Positions 9,118 to 18,593 are shown, counted from the first letter of the stretch. The stretch is 64,000 nt of DNA from JASSUD01 sp031963415 (GCA_031963415.1 JASSUI010000001.1:868001-932000), one strand, 5' to 3'. Notes: generated from the sequence alone by a model not told the origin. Numbers and translations are program-made.

Positions 9118-9894
9118 TTATTTCTCAAGACGAGCGTAATAGCATTTCGTGCTGTAAATAAATTCAACCCAACCTTCTTTTTGATGCGCGTCAAAAAGGT
9201 TATTCGCCGCTCGCAGCATCGCGTCATAGTTAGGGTGACCTAATTTTGGCGTATAAGAAGCAGAGAGTAAGCGGCCTAAAAAGCCGTTCTTATCGAATCT
9301 TTGTTGTTGGGCAAACTCAGTAAAGTTAACGCTTGCGGGTGCGAAAAATTGTTGAATAACTTTCTCACTCACTTTTTTTGCGTCGACCTCTTTATAGTCA
9401 ATGCCATATTGAGTTAATAGCACGTCATATTGCGCCATCAACGGTGACGCCTCAATGAGCCGCACATTCCAAATCAGCATACATAAACCACCTGGCTTTA
9501 GGATGCGCTGAAATTCCGTTTTCGTTTTCTCTTTATCGAACCAATGAAAGGCAGTCGCGGCGGTAATGCAATCGACACTTTGACGATCCAAACCCGTCGC
9601 TTCAGCAGTCGCATCGACGCTTATAAAATTTTCGTAATCAGCCAGTTGCTGTTCTGCTTTTTCTCGCATCTCTGTATTAGGCTCAATACCAAATACTTTG
9701 TATTGATGATCAAGCAATAGCTTAGCGAATATGCCTGTGCCTGAACCCATATCAGCGACTACTGCACCAGGTTTCAGCCCCCCTTCTCGTTGGAGCAGTT
9801 CGACAACAGCAGCAGGATAACTCGGACGATATTTGGCGTAATGCTCGACGGTGTGACTAAATCTTGTAGTAGGAGTAAGATTTTCTTCCTGCAT
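9118..9894 (-). CDS. Class I SAM-dependent methyltransferase
   Basis: 258-aa cytoplasmic methyltransferase of unknown substrate. Motif I VADMGSGTGIFAKLL (about 43-57) binds SAM; the acidic end of strand 2 is FGIEPN (about 68-73); motif with AATAFHWFD (about 113-121) and RILKPGGLCMLIW (about 129-141) complete the Rossmann fold. The start HTVEHYAKYRPSYP is typical of the YcgJ/Methyltransf_11-like group acting on small molecules. The start codon is 20 bp from the divergent uracil-DNA glycosylase family gene, so their promoters must overlap the coding ends. Confidence 0.88.
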   Translation of the reverse strand: MQEENLTPTTRFSHTVEHYAKYRPSYPAAVVELLQREGGLKPGAVVADMGSGTGIFAKLLLDHQYKVFGIEPNTEMREKAEQQLADYENFISVDATAEATGLDRQSVDCITAATAFHWFDKEKTKTEFQRILKPGGLCMLIWNVRLIEASPLMAQYDVLLTQYGIDYKEVDAKKVSEKVIQQFFAPASVNFTEFAQQQRFDKNGFLGRLLSASYTPKLGHPNYDAMLRAANNLFDAHQKEGWVEFIYSTKCYYARLEK

Positions 9895-9914
9895 AAAAGA
9901 ACCTTTAATGCAAT

Positions 9915-10541
9915 ATGAGTAGAAAGCTTAGAGGGCAGCCTTATAGTAAAGCTCAATGTGTAAGCCTGCCAGAACTCCTCGCTACCATACGTGCGTGCCG
10001 AGTATGCGCAGCTGACCTGCCGCTTGGACCACGCCCTTTATTGCAAGTCGCAAAAACAGCCCGCGTCTTGCTAATTGGCCAAGCGCCGGGGAGGCAAGCT
10101 CATCAAAGTGGCATCCCTTGGAATGATTTAAGTGGAATGCGTCTAAGGCAGTGGATGGGAATAGACGAAGAAGTATTTTACGATGCTTCACGCATTGCCA
10201 TTATTCCGATGGGTTATTGTTATCCAGGCACCGGCCAGCACGGCGACTTGCCGCCGCGACGAGAATGCTCAGATTTGTGGCTTAAACGCCTATTAGAACA
10301 ATTACCTTATATTGAATTAACACTGCTGATAGGAGCCTACGCTCAACGGCATTTTCTCGCAGACTCTCGCCAATCTCCCCTAACGGAAACGGTTAAAAGA
10401 TGGCAAGAATATGCGCCACGCTATTTCCCCCTGCCCCATCCTTCACCTCGTAATCAGGGGTGGCTCAAAAAAAATCCTTGGTTTGAACAACAGTTGTTAC
10501 CAGAGCTTCGCTTACAAATCTCAAGTTTACTTAAGCAATAG
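9915..10541 (+). CDS. Uracil-DNA glycosylase superfamily protein
   Basis: 208 aa. Members excise uracil or related bases from DNA, but this branch is poorly characterised. Sequence shows the motif 1 loop LLIGQAPGRQAHQSG (about 53-67), a Cys pair CRVC near residue 28-31, and the C-terminal loop PLPHPSPRNQGW (about 172-183), equivalent to the HPSP base-flipping motif. The neighbouring methyltransferase is divergent. The DUF488 gene follows 46 bp downstream on the same strand and may be co-transcribed. The ATG at 9915 lacks a clear Shine-Dalgarno, so a later start is possible. Confidence 0.82.
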   Translation: MSRKLRGQPYSKAQCVSLPELLATIRACRVCAADLPLGPRPLLQVAKTARVLLIGQAPGRQAHQSGIPWNDLSGMRLRQWMGIDEEVFYDASRIAIIPMGYCYPGTGQHGDLPPRRECSDLWLKRLLEQLPYIELTLLIGAYAQRHFLADSRQSPLTETVKRWQEYAPRYFPLPHPSPRNQGWLKKNPWFEQQLLPELRLQISSLLKQ

Positions 10542-10587
10542 CCTATTAAAGCCCTCTATCAATTTATCCAGAGAGGAAATGCAAAAA

Positions 10588-10983
10588 ATGACGCCCCGCT
10601 CTCCTAAGACATTCACTATTTTCCTCAAGCGAGCTTATGACGAACCCACACCACAGGATGGATATCGTGTACTTGTTGATCGAGTATGGCCCCGTGGGCG
10701 CAGTAAAGAAGCCCTTCAATTAGCTGAATGGGCGCGGGAGCTAGCGCCAAGCGCTGAACTCCGTAAATGGTTTGGACATAATCCCAAGCGCTGGGAAATT
10801 TTCCGAACACGTTACCAAGCCGAGCTTGGCGCTCCTGAACAGCAGAAGCGGATGCAACTAATATTGCAAGCTGTAGGAAACCAACCCCTTACGCTAGTTT
10901 ATGGGGCAAAAGATGAGCAGCACAATCAAGCTATCGTCTTGCGTGATTTTTTATTGCAGATCGCAAGCAGCCATTCTTCGTAA
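10588..10983 (+). CDS. DUF488 family protein (YeaO-like)
   Basis: 131-aa small cytoplasmic protein of unknown biochemical role. It carries the family signature VDRVWPRGRSKE (about 29-40), then WARELAPSAELRKWFGH, then LVYGAKDEQHNQA near the C-terminus. The ATG at 10588 has AGAGG 11 bp upstream; an ATG at 10579 sits too close to that site. The frame runs back to 10411 inside the previous gene, but that part is not family-like. Charged side chains around the WPRG motif suggest a nucleotide- or metal-binding pocket, which is inference only. Confidence 0.85.
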   Translation: MTPRSPKTFTIFLKRAYDEPTPQDGYRVLVDRVWPRGRSKEALQLAEWARELAPSAELRKWFGHNPKRWEIFRTRYQAELGAPEQQKRMQLILQAVGNQPLTLVYGAKDEQHNQAIVLRDFLLQIASSHSS

Positions 10984-11111
10984 AGTAAACTTTCAACTTG
11001 CTGCTGCGTCACCGAGTCAAGTGACATTAAGGACGTAACCCAATACTTGCCCAATTCTTCTTTAGACGACTGTGCATTTAGCGCGGGCAATGCTTCCTCA
11101 TTCTGCTCCCA

Positions 11112-11618
11112 CTACCTCTGCTCAATTTCAATCTCTTTAGATTGATCAAGTGCACCCGGTCTTTTAGGCAATGTCACCCATAACACACCTTTTCTAAAAC
11201 TTGCTTTAGCTCGGCTAGGGTCAACAGAATTAGGCAACATCACAGTACGTTGATAAGTACCATAAGCAATTTCTCGCTTCACGTAATTTTGACTTTTATC
11301 AACTTTGGCACTGGTTTTCTCTCCTTTAATGGTCAGCTTATGGTCTTCGATTGAAAGCTTCACATCGTCAGGCCCCATACCCGGCATTTCCACTTCAATT
11401 TTGAATTCTTTCGTATCTTCCAGCACGTCTACTGCTGGGCTAATCATTAAACCTTCCCAATTGCCAAAAGAAGAAGTTGCAAGATTAAAGGCTTCTTGAT
11501 AAAAATCTTCAATCAGTTCGTCAAAAGCGGCAGGCATAGGCAAGAAGGGGGCCGACGATCTGGGTGACACTGCGATCGGTAGCGACGACTTTCTCCAATA
11601 GGACAAAGGATTTTTCAT
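11112..11618 (-). CDS. Hsp20/alpha-crystallin small heat-shock protein
   Basis: ATP-independent holdase chaperone of about 168 aa. The alpha-crystallin domain runs about 60-155, from SPAVDVLEDTKEFKIEVEMPG through GVLWVTLPKRPG; the C-terminal extension is short (EIEIEQR) and has no obvious I-x-I motif. The start at 11618 is preferred over 11636 because AGAGGG (complement of 11625-11630) lies 6 bp upstream of ATGAAAAATCC. No sigma-32 promoter could be assigned. Bacterial endosymbionts often keep such chaperones highly expressed; that is general knowledge. Confidence 0.92.
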   Translation of the reverse strand: MKNPLSYWRKSSLPIAVSPRSSAPFLPMPAAFDELIEDFYQEAFNLATSSFGNWEGLMISPAVDVLEDTKEFKIEVEMPGMGPDDVKLSIEDHKLTIKGEKTSAKVDKSQNYVKREIAYGTYQRTVMLPNSVDPSRAKASFRKGVLWVTLPKRPGALDQSKEIEIEQR

Positions 11619-11948
11619 GATGAGCCCTCTCAGCAAAATAAATGGCTAAGTCTAGGAATCTCTGCAAAACCCATTGGAGCGCAGGTTGATCAACTGCCAC
11701 GACAGAGATCCCCTCGAATATCCCAAAAAATAAAAAATTCTGAACAAATTTTGGTGGTCTCACATCGAGCAATTTTTGTACCCTATCAAGGCCATAGCTA
11801 CACAACTAAAGCAGAGACAAGGTTTTAGATTGATATGTTGAAAGATTATCAGTAGTCATGTGGGGGATTCACACCTCGCATCAACCCACCATTTCGCACG
11901 CAATGGTGGGTCGAGGTAAGGATCGAACCTTTTGTTTATTGTCTATTT
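11619..11948. other. Intergenic region with a 10-bp hairpin
   Basis: Upstream of hsp20 and downstream of the dehydratase. At 11884-11911 ACCCACCATT and AATGGTGGGT form a hairpin with an 8-base loop. The adjoining complementary-strand sequence GGTTCGATCCTTACCTCGAC followed by CCACCA resembles a tRNA T-arm and 3' acceptor end, but the T-stem does not pair, so it is at best a decayed tRNA tail. No gene is seen. Confidence 0.4.
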
Positions 11949-12935
11949 TCAGTTCGGCTGTATAAGCGAGGCAAAACGCGCTAAATCCACATTCCCACCT
12001 GACACTACGACGCCCACTTTTTTACTAGAAATAGTAAATTTGTTTTCAAACACTGCAGCAGCACCGAGACAGCCGGTTGGCTCTACGATAATCTTCATAC
12101 GGCTTGCAAAGAACTTCATCGCTTCTATAAGCGACGCATCGCTCACCGTGACGACGTCATCGACAAATTTTTGCAAAATAGGAAAAGTATACTGGCCCAA
12201 ATGCTGAGTCTGTGCGCCATCAGCAATCGTCTTTGGCGTATCGATATGCACAATTGCGCCGCCACGTAAGCTACGCTGGCCATCGTTACCTGCTTCAGGC
12301 TCAACACCAATCACTATACAACTCGGATTCATCGTCTTAGCAGCAATAGCACAACCCGCGAGCAAGCCACCGCCGCCAAGCGGCACGAACAAAACATCGA
12401 GCGCACCGACCTCTTCGATTAATTCTTTGGCCACTGTCCCCTGCCCCGCGATAACGTGCGGATGATCATAAGGAGGAATCAGTGTCAATCCTCGCTCTTG
12501 CGCTAAGCGCAAACCCAATGCTTCGCGATCTTCAGAATAACGGTCGTACAGCACAATCTCAGCACCATAATCACGCGTCGCAGCCACCTTAATCGCCGGC
12601 GCATCGCTTGGCATTACTATCACAGCCTGCATACCAAGCAATCGTGCTGACAATGCAATCGCCTGCGCGTGATTGCCTGATGAATAAGCAATCACCCCCT
12701 TGCTGCACTGTGCCGACGTAAATTGCGCGATCGCGTTATACGCGCCTCTAAATTTAAACGCACCAATACGCTGAAAATTTTCACATTTGAAAAACAAATT
12801 TGCGTCAACGCGCTGGTTTGCCAATGTAGAAGTTAGCACTGGCGTGCGATGCGCAGCATGAGCAATACGCTGATGTGCTTGGTCAATATCTTCAAAGGAA
12901 ACTGCTAATGAATTGGGAGCTAATAAGGTTCGCAC
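11949..12935 (-). CDS. Threonine/serine dehydratase family PLP enzyme
   Basis: Fold-type II pyridoxal-phosphate enzyme, 328 aa. The Schiff-base lysine lies in IGAFKFRGAYNA (about residue 60); the phosphate-binding loop PLGGGGLLAG is near 185-195. It lacks the C-terminal ACT regulatory domain of biosynthetic IlvA, so it belongs with short forms: catabolic threonine dehydratase, serine racemase or threo-3-hydroxyaspartate dehydratase. The start is a GTG; an internal start nearer AVSFEDIDQAHQRI is possible because the family usually begins there. The reaction would be Thr or Ser to 2-oxo acid plus ammonia, or serine racemisation; sequence alone does not decide. Confidence 0.85.
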   Translation of the reverse strand: MRTLLAPNSLAVSFEDIDQAHQRIAHAAHRTPVLTSTLANQRVDANLFFKCENFQRIGAFKFRGAYNAIAQFTSAQCSKGVIAYSSGNHAQAIALSARLLGMQAVIVMPSDAPAIKVAATRDYGAEIVLYDRYSEDREALGLRLAQERGLTLIPPYDHPHVIAGQGTVAKELIEEVGALDVLFVPLGGGGLLAGCAIAAKTMNPSCIVIGVEPEAGNDGQRSLRGGAIVHIDTPKTIADGAQTQHLGQYTFPILQKFVDDVVTVSDASLIEAMKFFASRMKIIVEPTGCLGAAAVFENKFTISSKKVGVVVSGGNVDLARFASLIQPN

Positions 12936-13014
12936 AGTCTGGACTCAAGAATATTTTTATTAATGGAACAGGTTTAAGCAACAGCAAAATTGTCTTGTTC
13001 GGTAGGTAACGCCA

Positions 13015-13245
13015 TTAAATTAATTGAGACATACCATCAAAGTGATCAGCATCGCAGGTACGTATTAAGTCTAGAACTTCTCGCAGAATAACAGGTGCTT
13101 CGGATAATACAGACAGATCATGGTCTGGCACGCGAAACGCGAGAAATGATTCTAATAATCGACGAGCGATGTTAGGCATCGAGTAATAATTTTCTAGTCT
13201 TTGCTCTACTGGTTTATGCGCTTGTTCGTAAACTTTTTTAAACAA
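13015..13245 (-). pseudogene. C-terminal fragment of an AAA_13-type ATPase
   Basis: 76 codons remain. YYSMPNIARRLLESFLAFRVP and DHDLSVLSEAPVILREVLDL match, from memory, the C-terminal region of large AAA_13/RloC-like coiled-coil ATPases. In those proteins several tens of residues separate the two motifs, whereas here they are adjacent, implying an internal deletion. The P-loop and coiled-coil parts are absent. Related proteins include anticodon nucleases and putative phage-defence ATPases, so this may be a dead defence gene. Confidence 0.55.
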
Positions 13246-13487
13246 ATTCGGGATAAATTATTCGCACACCTAAACCGCTGAGCCAAACGTAGCCGCATTC
13301 AAACCGACCTCTACCTATACTTCCCTCCCTCGCTTCCGTCATTAAAACTCTCGGGATAATGCCTGATTTTCTCTGCCTCTCTTTCTTTTTATGCTCCGCC
13401 GAGCCTAACGACGGTAGGCGGGTTCAGCATAAGCTATGCGTTTTCAATGCGTATGTTCACCCCAAGCTAAAAGAAAGAAGGAAAAGA

Positions 13488-16400
13488 ATGCATAAGATAG
13501 GCAGTTTAATCGGGAGTACGCGAACCACTTCAATTTCTACTGGTACTGATCACCAAGCAGTACTTAATTATCAGAATCAAGGTGATCTTGAGAGAGCGCG
13601 AGCAAATTATATTCAGGCACTGGAGTTGGCAGATCAAGTGTGCCGCACCGATTCAACTCAAGCCGAGGTAAACCGCACTCTTGCTCGAATTAATCAGGAT
13701 TATGCTGGCCTGCTGGAAGACTTAGACTGTTACGCGGAGGCAGAAGAGGCTTATCAGCAAGCGCAAATCTATGCCCAAAAAGCCTGTGATATCGAGACCG
13801 ATCATGTAGGTCATGCTTTGCTTGTTGAGATTCAACGTAATTACAAGCGATTCTTACGCTCGCAAAAAGAAAGTACAGAAGCTGATCAAGCTCGCAGAGC
13901 GGCTGTGGCTTACGCTACGCAGGAAAAAAACAAACAGGTGAATTATCTGTTTGAGAAAGCGCTCTCAACACTGAGTTCGTTAAAGCTTACTGATTCCCCG
14001 AGCCTGTTCCTGGTGTACGCCCACGACAACCCCACTTACGGACGTGCTGAGGCCGGTACAGCTAAATATTTAATCAATAAATTGTCTCAAATACGAGTCA
14101 ATCTCTATTCCGATCAAACGCCGATGGGGCAGCCGTATGTAAGCATTTCGGAAGCGCTAAAAAATGATGGAAAGTCCGACGATATTCTGACTAGTCAACT
14201 CTGCTTGTTGCCAGGGAAATTAAGAGACGATGTGGAACCCGTCGATAAGGTAATAGTGTGTTGTTCTGAGGTGCTAGGCAAATACTTGGAATGGGAACAT
14301 TATGGCGATTTTTATCGGGAGCTTCACGCAGCCTATTGCCAAGATTGGATATCATCCACTACCTCAGCTATTCGTAACGTGGTCGAAAAATTTTCCCAGC
14401 AAGCCAAATACAAAGCCGAATTCCACCATGTGCTCACCGAAATGGCTTTCTTGCAAATTCGCAAAGAGCACCTCGAAGAATACCACGGCATTATCCCGGT
14501 TCCGTTAACGCCTAACAGCCATGCCGCTTGCCTGGCGCACTTTATTCCAGAAACCTCAGTTCGGATAGGCGATATTCCTCGATTGGATGCGCAATCCCAA
14601 GCGGGGCGAGAAGTGTATCTGAATCAAAGTCAGCACATCGTGCTGTTTAAAGTGATCGAGCGGCTTTTATTTCATGACGCTCAGGCCAAACCCTTTCTCG
14701 ACCAGTTTTGGAAAGGCTACAGCACTTGTGTCAACCAATTAAAGGAGCAATCTGGTGCCCTGGATTGGCATCAATTTGCCGAGTTAGTGGATGACATCTT
14801 CGGCCAAATACAGCATGAGATCATCAGGCGGAGCAACAGAAAAATAGAAACCAAGCTGGCACATATCGATGAAAAGTTGGATAACCTAGCCCAAAAGCAT
14901 CAAACCAAGCAGTTACAAGCGTTCCAGCAGGAGCACAAGCCACTTGCAGAGCTGGGAGAAGACATTGCGCGATTTAAACAAAACTATCAGCACTATTTAA
15001 AAAGCTCCGGTGAGATTCAAGATGCGCTTGCGATGTATGTACCGCTGCACGGCTTAGCTAACCCAACCGCGACTGAATCGTTTGATTTAGAAACTCATAT
15101 TGAACGCTTTTTATCCTCCGAAGAAAAAACCGTTCTCTTGTTATTAGGGGCAGCAGGAAGCGGCAAATCGACGTTTAACCGCTACCTTGCTAAAAAGAAA
15201 TTAGAAGCACATCAGCGGATTGAAAAAGGGCAAGGCGCGACCCCGCTCGTCTTCTTTATTGAATTGAGACGACGGGAAAAGCCGAATCAAAATGTGATTC
15301 AAGCGTATTTACAGGAAGAAGGGTTTAACGATCAACAAATCCAATTACTACAAACGCATCAACGCTGTTTATTTATTTTTGATGGATATGATGAAATTCA
15401 AGAAAGCGAACGTAATCGCCATTTTTATGATCAAAATAAGCTCTGGCAATGGCAACACGCGAAGTTTATCGTGACGAGCCGTCCGGAATATTTAGCGCAG
15501 CGATATGCGCAATACTTTCATCCCAAAGGTTATCCGCAACGCTTGCAAGAAACCTGGATTGCGCCGTTTTCCCTTGCAGATAGAGCCACGTATATCAACA
15601 AGTATGTGCAACGCCATCAAGCCAATCTTTATCCAATAGGTTGGGATGCCGCACGATATCAAGCGGCGCTAAGCGAACTCTCGACGTTGCAAGCAGAACT
15701 GAATCGTCCAGTGGTGCTACGAATGATGTTAGCGGTACTCCCGACGCTTAGCGTGTCTGACGCAACTGATTTAACGCTCAGTGCCGTATATGAAGCTTAC
15801 TTTGAACAGTGGTGGTCACGTTGGGAAGAACGTATCGCAGAGATTCAATTAACGCCAGAAGAAGCCCAAGCGAAAGCCGCCCTAACCAGACAAGGGGGAT
15901 TTGTTCGGCACGGTTTTGCCTATAGCCAGCAATGCGCACTGGCGCTGACCAAAGCCAAGCGTGGGGACGCTGAAAATACTCAACTGTTTAAAAAAGAAGC
16001 CCCAGAAGCTCACGCGCTCTTTTTTGATGATAGTGCGCGGGCACGACTGCTGCGCTTTAATGCGCCGCTATCACGTAATACAAAGGGGGATTACCAGTTT
16101 CCGCATAAGTCGATGCAAGAGTATTGGGTCGCGAGGGCGATCAGAATGGCAGGCGACCCTACCACTGAGACTGGATTGACTTATCTTCCGCCTGCGCCTG
16201 ATGGGTTGCTCAATACGTTGAATCTGATTAATGAACCCGACATTCTGAATTTTTTAGTCGAAGAGGTAAAACAAAAAGAAGCATTTAAAGCCCATCTATT
16301 AGCGTGGATTGAAGCCTCAAAAGGGAATGCTGAATTCGCCCAAGGCGCGGCGAATGCGATCACGGTGTTAGTCAGAGCGGGGGTGCAATTCAACGGGGCC

Positions 16401-18593
16401 GATTTATCTGGCATTCGCATTCCTGGCGCGAATCTGAGTTATGGCGTCTTCGATTCGGTTCAATGGCTGGGGGCAGATCTGCGCAATGTGAACCTCATGG
16501 GTGCTTGGCTGCAGAACGCAGATTTAAGCGGCACACTTATGGAAGGCGTACAGTTTGGCGAGTTGCCGGGGTTGCAGTTTGAAGATGAGGTTAATGCCTG
16601 CTGCTATTCATCGGATGGGCAGCTGTTAGTCGTGGCGCACGGTAGCACTATCACCCTGCACGATGCGCAGACACTCGAAGAACAAGGGCGGCTGATTTGG
16701 CATAAAGGTGATGTGAGGAGCGTCGTACTGTCAGCCGATGGTCGGTATCTGGTCTCCGGCAGTGAGGACAATACGGTGCGGGTGTGGGATTGGCAAACGC
16801 CCGAGGCGGCGCCTCGCGTCCTCAGCGGGCATGAATATACGGTGACTAGCGTCGCACTGTCAGCCGATGGTCGGTACGTGGTTTCCGGCAGTGAGGACAA
16901 TACGGTGCGGGTGTGGGATTGGCAAACGCCCGAGGCGGCGCCCTGTATCCTCATCGGGCATGAAGATCGGGTGAGTAGTGTCGCGATGTCAGCCAATGGT
17001 CGGTATCTGGTCTCCGGCAGTGAGGACAATACGGTGCGGGTGTGGGATTGGCGAACGCCCGAGGCGGCGCCTCGCGTCCTCAGCGGGCATGAAGAGTGGG
17101 TGATGAGCGTCGGGATTTCAGCCGATGGGCGGTATCTGGTCTCCAGCAGTGTGGACACTACGGTGCGGGTGTGGGATTGGCAAACGCCCGAGGCGGCGCC
17201 TCGCGTCCTCATCGGGCATGAAGATGGGGTGAATAACGTCGCACTGTCAGCCGATGGTCGGTATGTGTTCTCCGGCGGTTGGGACAAGACGGTGCGGGTG
17301 TGGGATTGGCAAACGCCCGAGGCGGCGCCTCGCGTCCTCCGCGGGCATGAAAGTCGGGTGACTAGCGTCGCACTGTCAGCCGATGGTCGGTATGTGGTCT
17401 CCGGAGGGGGCAAGACGGTGCGGGTGTGGGATTGGCAAACGCCCGAGGCGGCGCCTCGCGTTCTCAGCGGGCATGAAGATTGGGTGGCTAGCGTCGTGAT
17501 GTCAGCCGATGGTCGGTATCTGGTCTCCGGAGGGAGCGATACGGTGCGGGTGTGGGATTGGCAAACGCTCGAGGCGGCGCCTCGCGTCCTCAGCGGGCAT
17601 GAAGAGTGGGTGCATAGTGTCGTGATGTCAGCCGATGGTCGGTATCTGGTCTCCGGTAGTAAGGACAAGACGGTGCGGGTGTGGGATTGGCAAACGCCCG
17701 AGGCGGCGCCTCGCGTCTTCAGCGGGCATGAAGATGAGGTGAGGTGCGTCGCACTGTCAGCCGATGGTCGGTATCTGGTCTCCGGCAGTCAGGACCGTAC
17801 CGTGCGGATATGGGATTGGCAAACGCCCAAGGTGGCGCCTCGCGTCCTCCGCGGGCATGGATGGTTGGTAAATAGCGTCGTGATGTCAACCGATGGTCGG
17901 TATGTGGTCTCCGGCAGTTGGGACGCTACGGTGCGGGTGTGGGATTGGCAAACGCCCGAAGCGGCGCCTCGCGTCCTCAGTGGGCATGACAGTGATGTGA
18001 CGAGCGTCGCTCTGTCGGCCGATGGTCGGTACGTGGCCTCCGGCAGTCATGACAAAACGGTGCGGGTGTGGGATTGGCAAACGCCCGAGGCGGCGCCTCG
18101 CGTCCTCAGCGAGCATGAAGATTGGGTGACGAGCGTCGCTCTGTCGGCCGATGGTCGGTATCTGGCCTCTGGCAGTGAGGACAAGACGGTGCGGGTATGG
18201 GATATCGCTTCGGGCCAACGTTTGGCGATCATTCACGGGTTTAACGGAAACGTTAAAAGTGTTGCCTGGCAGAACATAGACGGCATCGATTATCTGATCA
18301 CGGGGAGTCACGACAAAATGGTTCGCTGCTGGCAATGGCTGCCAGCAAATGATCAATGGCAACTCAAGTTACGATGGACATCAGGACAAGAAGTATTGAC
18401 CTTGGTGGGCGCCAAGATAGACGGCGTCGAAGGATTAAGCCTAATGAATAGCCGACTACTCAAACAACGCGGTGCGACAGGAGAGCCCAGCAAGATTAAG
18501 GAAGAGGAATCCCCGCCATCGCTGATAGCCAGCGCAGAAACATCGGCGTTAATGGCCCCTATCCCAGCACGTAGCCCATTCAATCTTGCCTGA
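13488..18593 (+). CDS. Giant NLR-like STAND protein: TPR - TIR/SEFIR-like - NACHT - pentapeptide - 14 WD40
   Basis: 1701 aa. The ATG at 13488 has AAGGA 5 bp upstream; the frame extends to 13359 without NLR-like sequence. Residues 20-150 are TPR-like helices. About 170-360 is a TIR/SEFIR-like domain: strand LFLVYAHDN, then VDKVIVCCSEVLGKYLE near 250, HHVLTEMAFL, and IIPVPL near 335. The NACHT ATPase has Walker A GAAGSGKS near 554, Walker B LFIFDGYDE near 627 and TSRPEYL near 663. About ten pentapeptide repeats occupy 965-1025. Fourteen WD40 blades (1035-1620) could make two seven-bladed propellers. The tail has LLKQRGATG and ends RSPFNLA. By analogy with NLRs the repeats would sense a ligand, NACHT would oligomerise and TIR would signal; none is shown. 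Whether it acts in phage defence or on a host is open. Confidence 0.85.
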   Translation: MHKIGSLIGSTRTTSISTGTDHQAVLNYQNQGDLERARANYIQALELADQVCRTDSTQAEVNRTLARINQDYAGLLEDLDCYAEAEEAYQQAQIYAQKACDIETDHVGHALLVEIQRNYKRFLRSQKESTEADQARRAAVAYATQEKNKQVNYLFEKALSTLSSLKLTDSPSLFLVYAHDNPTYGRAEAGTAKYLINKLSQIRVNLYSDQTPMGQPYVSISEALKNDGKSDDILTSQLCLLPGKLRDDVEPVDKVIVCCSEVLGKYLEWEHYGDFYRELHAAYCQDWISSTTSAIRNVVEKFSQQAKYKAEFHHVLTEMAFLQIRKEHLEEYHGIIPVPLTPNSHAACLAHFIPETSVRIGDIPRLDAQSQAGREVYLNQSQHIVLFKVIERLLFHDAQAKPFLDQFWKGYSTCVNQLKEQSGALDWHQFAELVDDIFGQIQHEIIRRSNRKIETKLAHIDEKLDNLAQKHQTKQLQAFQQEHKPLAELGEDIARFKQNYQHYLKSSGEIQDALAMYVPLHGLANPTATESFDLETHIERFLSSEEKTVLLLLGAAGSGKSTFNRYLAKKKLEAHQRIEKGQGATPLVFFIELRRREKPNQNVIQAYLQEEGFNDQQIQLLQTHQRCLFIFDGYDEIQESERNRHFYDQNKLWQWQHAKFIVTSRPEYLAQRYAQYFHPKGYPQRLQETWIAPFSLADRATYINKYVQRHQANLYPIGWDAARYQAALSELSTLQAELNRPVVLRMMLAVLPTLSVSDATDLTLSAVYEAYFEQWWSRWEERIAEIQLTPEEAQAKAALTRQGGFVRHGFAYSQQCALALTKAKRGDAENTQLFKKEAPEAHALFFDDSARARLLRFNAPLSRNTKGDYQFPHKSMQEYWVARAIRMAGDPTTETGLTYLPPAPDGLLNTLNLINEPDILNFLVEEVKQKEAFKAHLLAWIEASKGNAEFAQGAANAITVLVRAGVQFNGADLSGIRIPGANLSYGVFDSVQWLGADLRNVNLMGAWLQNADLSGTLMEGVQFGELPGLQFEDEVNACCYSSDGQLLVVAHGSTITLHDAQTLEEQGRLIWHKGDVRSVVLSADGRYLVSGSEDNTVRVWDWQTPEAAPRVLSGHEYTVTSVALSADGRYVVSGSEDNTVRVWDWQTPEAAPCILIGHEDRVSSVAMSANGRYLVSGSEDNTVRVWDWRTPEAAPRVLSGHEEWVMSVGISADGRYLVSSSVDTTVRVWDWQTPEAAPRVLIGHEDGVNNVALSADGRYVFSGGWDKTVRVWDWQTPEAAPRVLRGHESRVTSVALSADGRYVVSGGGKTVRVWDWQTPEAAPRVLSGHEDWVASVVMSADGRYLVSGGSDTVRVWDWQTLEAAPRVLSGHEEWVHSVVMSADGRYLVSGSKDKTVRVWDWQTPEAAPRVFSGHEDEVRCVALSADGRYLVSGSQDRTVRIWDWQTPKVAPRVLRGHGWLVNSVVMSTDGRYVVSGSWDATVRVWDWQTPEAAPRVLSGHDSDVTSVALSADGRYVASGSHDKTVRVWDWQTPEAAPRVLSEHEDWVTSVALSADGRYLASGSEDKTVRVWDIASGQRLAIIHGFNGNVKSVAWQNIDGIDYLITGSHDKMVRCWQWLPANDQWQLKLRWTSGQEVLTLVGAKIDGVEGLSLMNSRLLKQRGATGEPSKIKEEESPPSLIASAETSALMAPIPARSPFNLA
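16718..18216 (+). repeat. Tandem WD40-coding repeats, about 129 bp each
   Basis: Twelve consecutive units have near-identical DNA (for example GTGCGGGTGTGGGATTGGCA recurs in almost every one), coding SADGRYLVSGSEDNTVRVWDW followed by QTPEAAPRVLSGHE. Differences concentrate in the residues after GHE and around the D of SGSxDxT. Units of 42 and 43 codons occur. A more divergent blade precedes the array and another follows it. Confidence 0.93.

Noticed and set aside
11884..11940. Possible tRNA 3' end on the minus strand
   Set aside because: GGTTCGATCC and a CCACCA-like end are present, but the T-stem does not pair and no anticodon arm or 5' half is found.
16604..17668. Long antisense frame over the WD40 array (also 41241-42527)
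   Set aside because: Repeats with no stop on the opposite strand generate long mirror frames; the peptides are Arg/Ser/Pro repeats with no domain.
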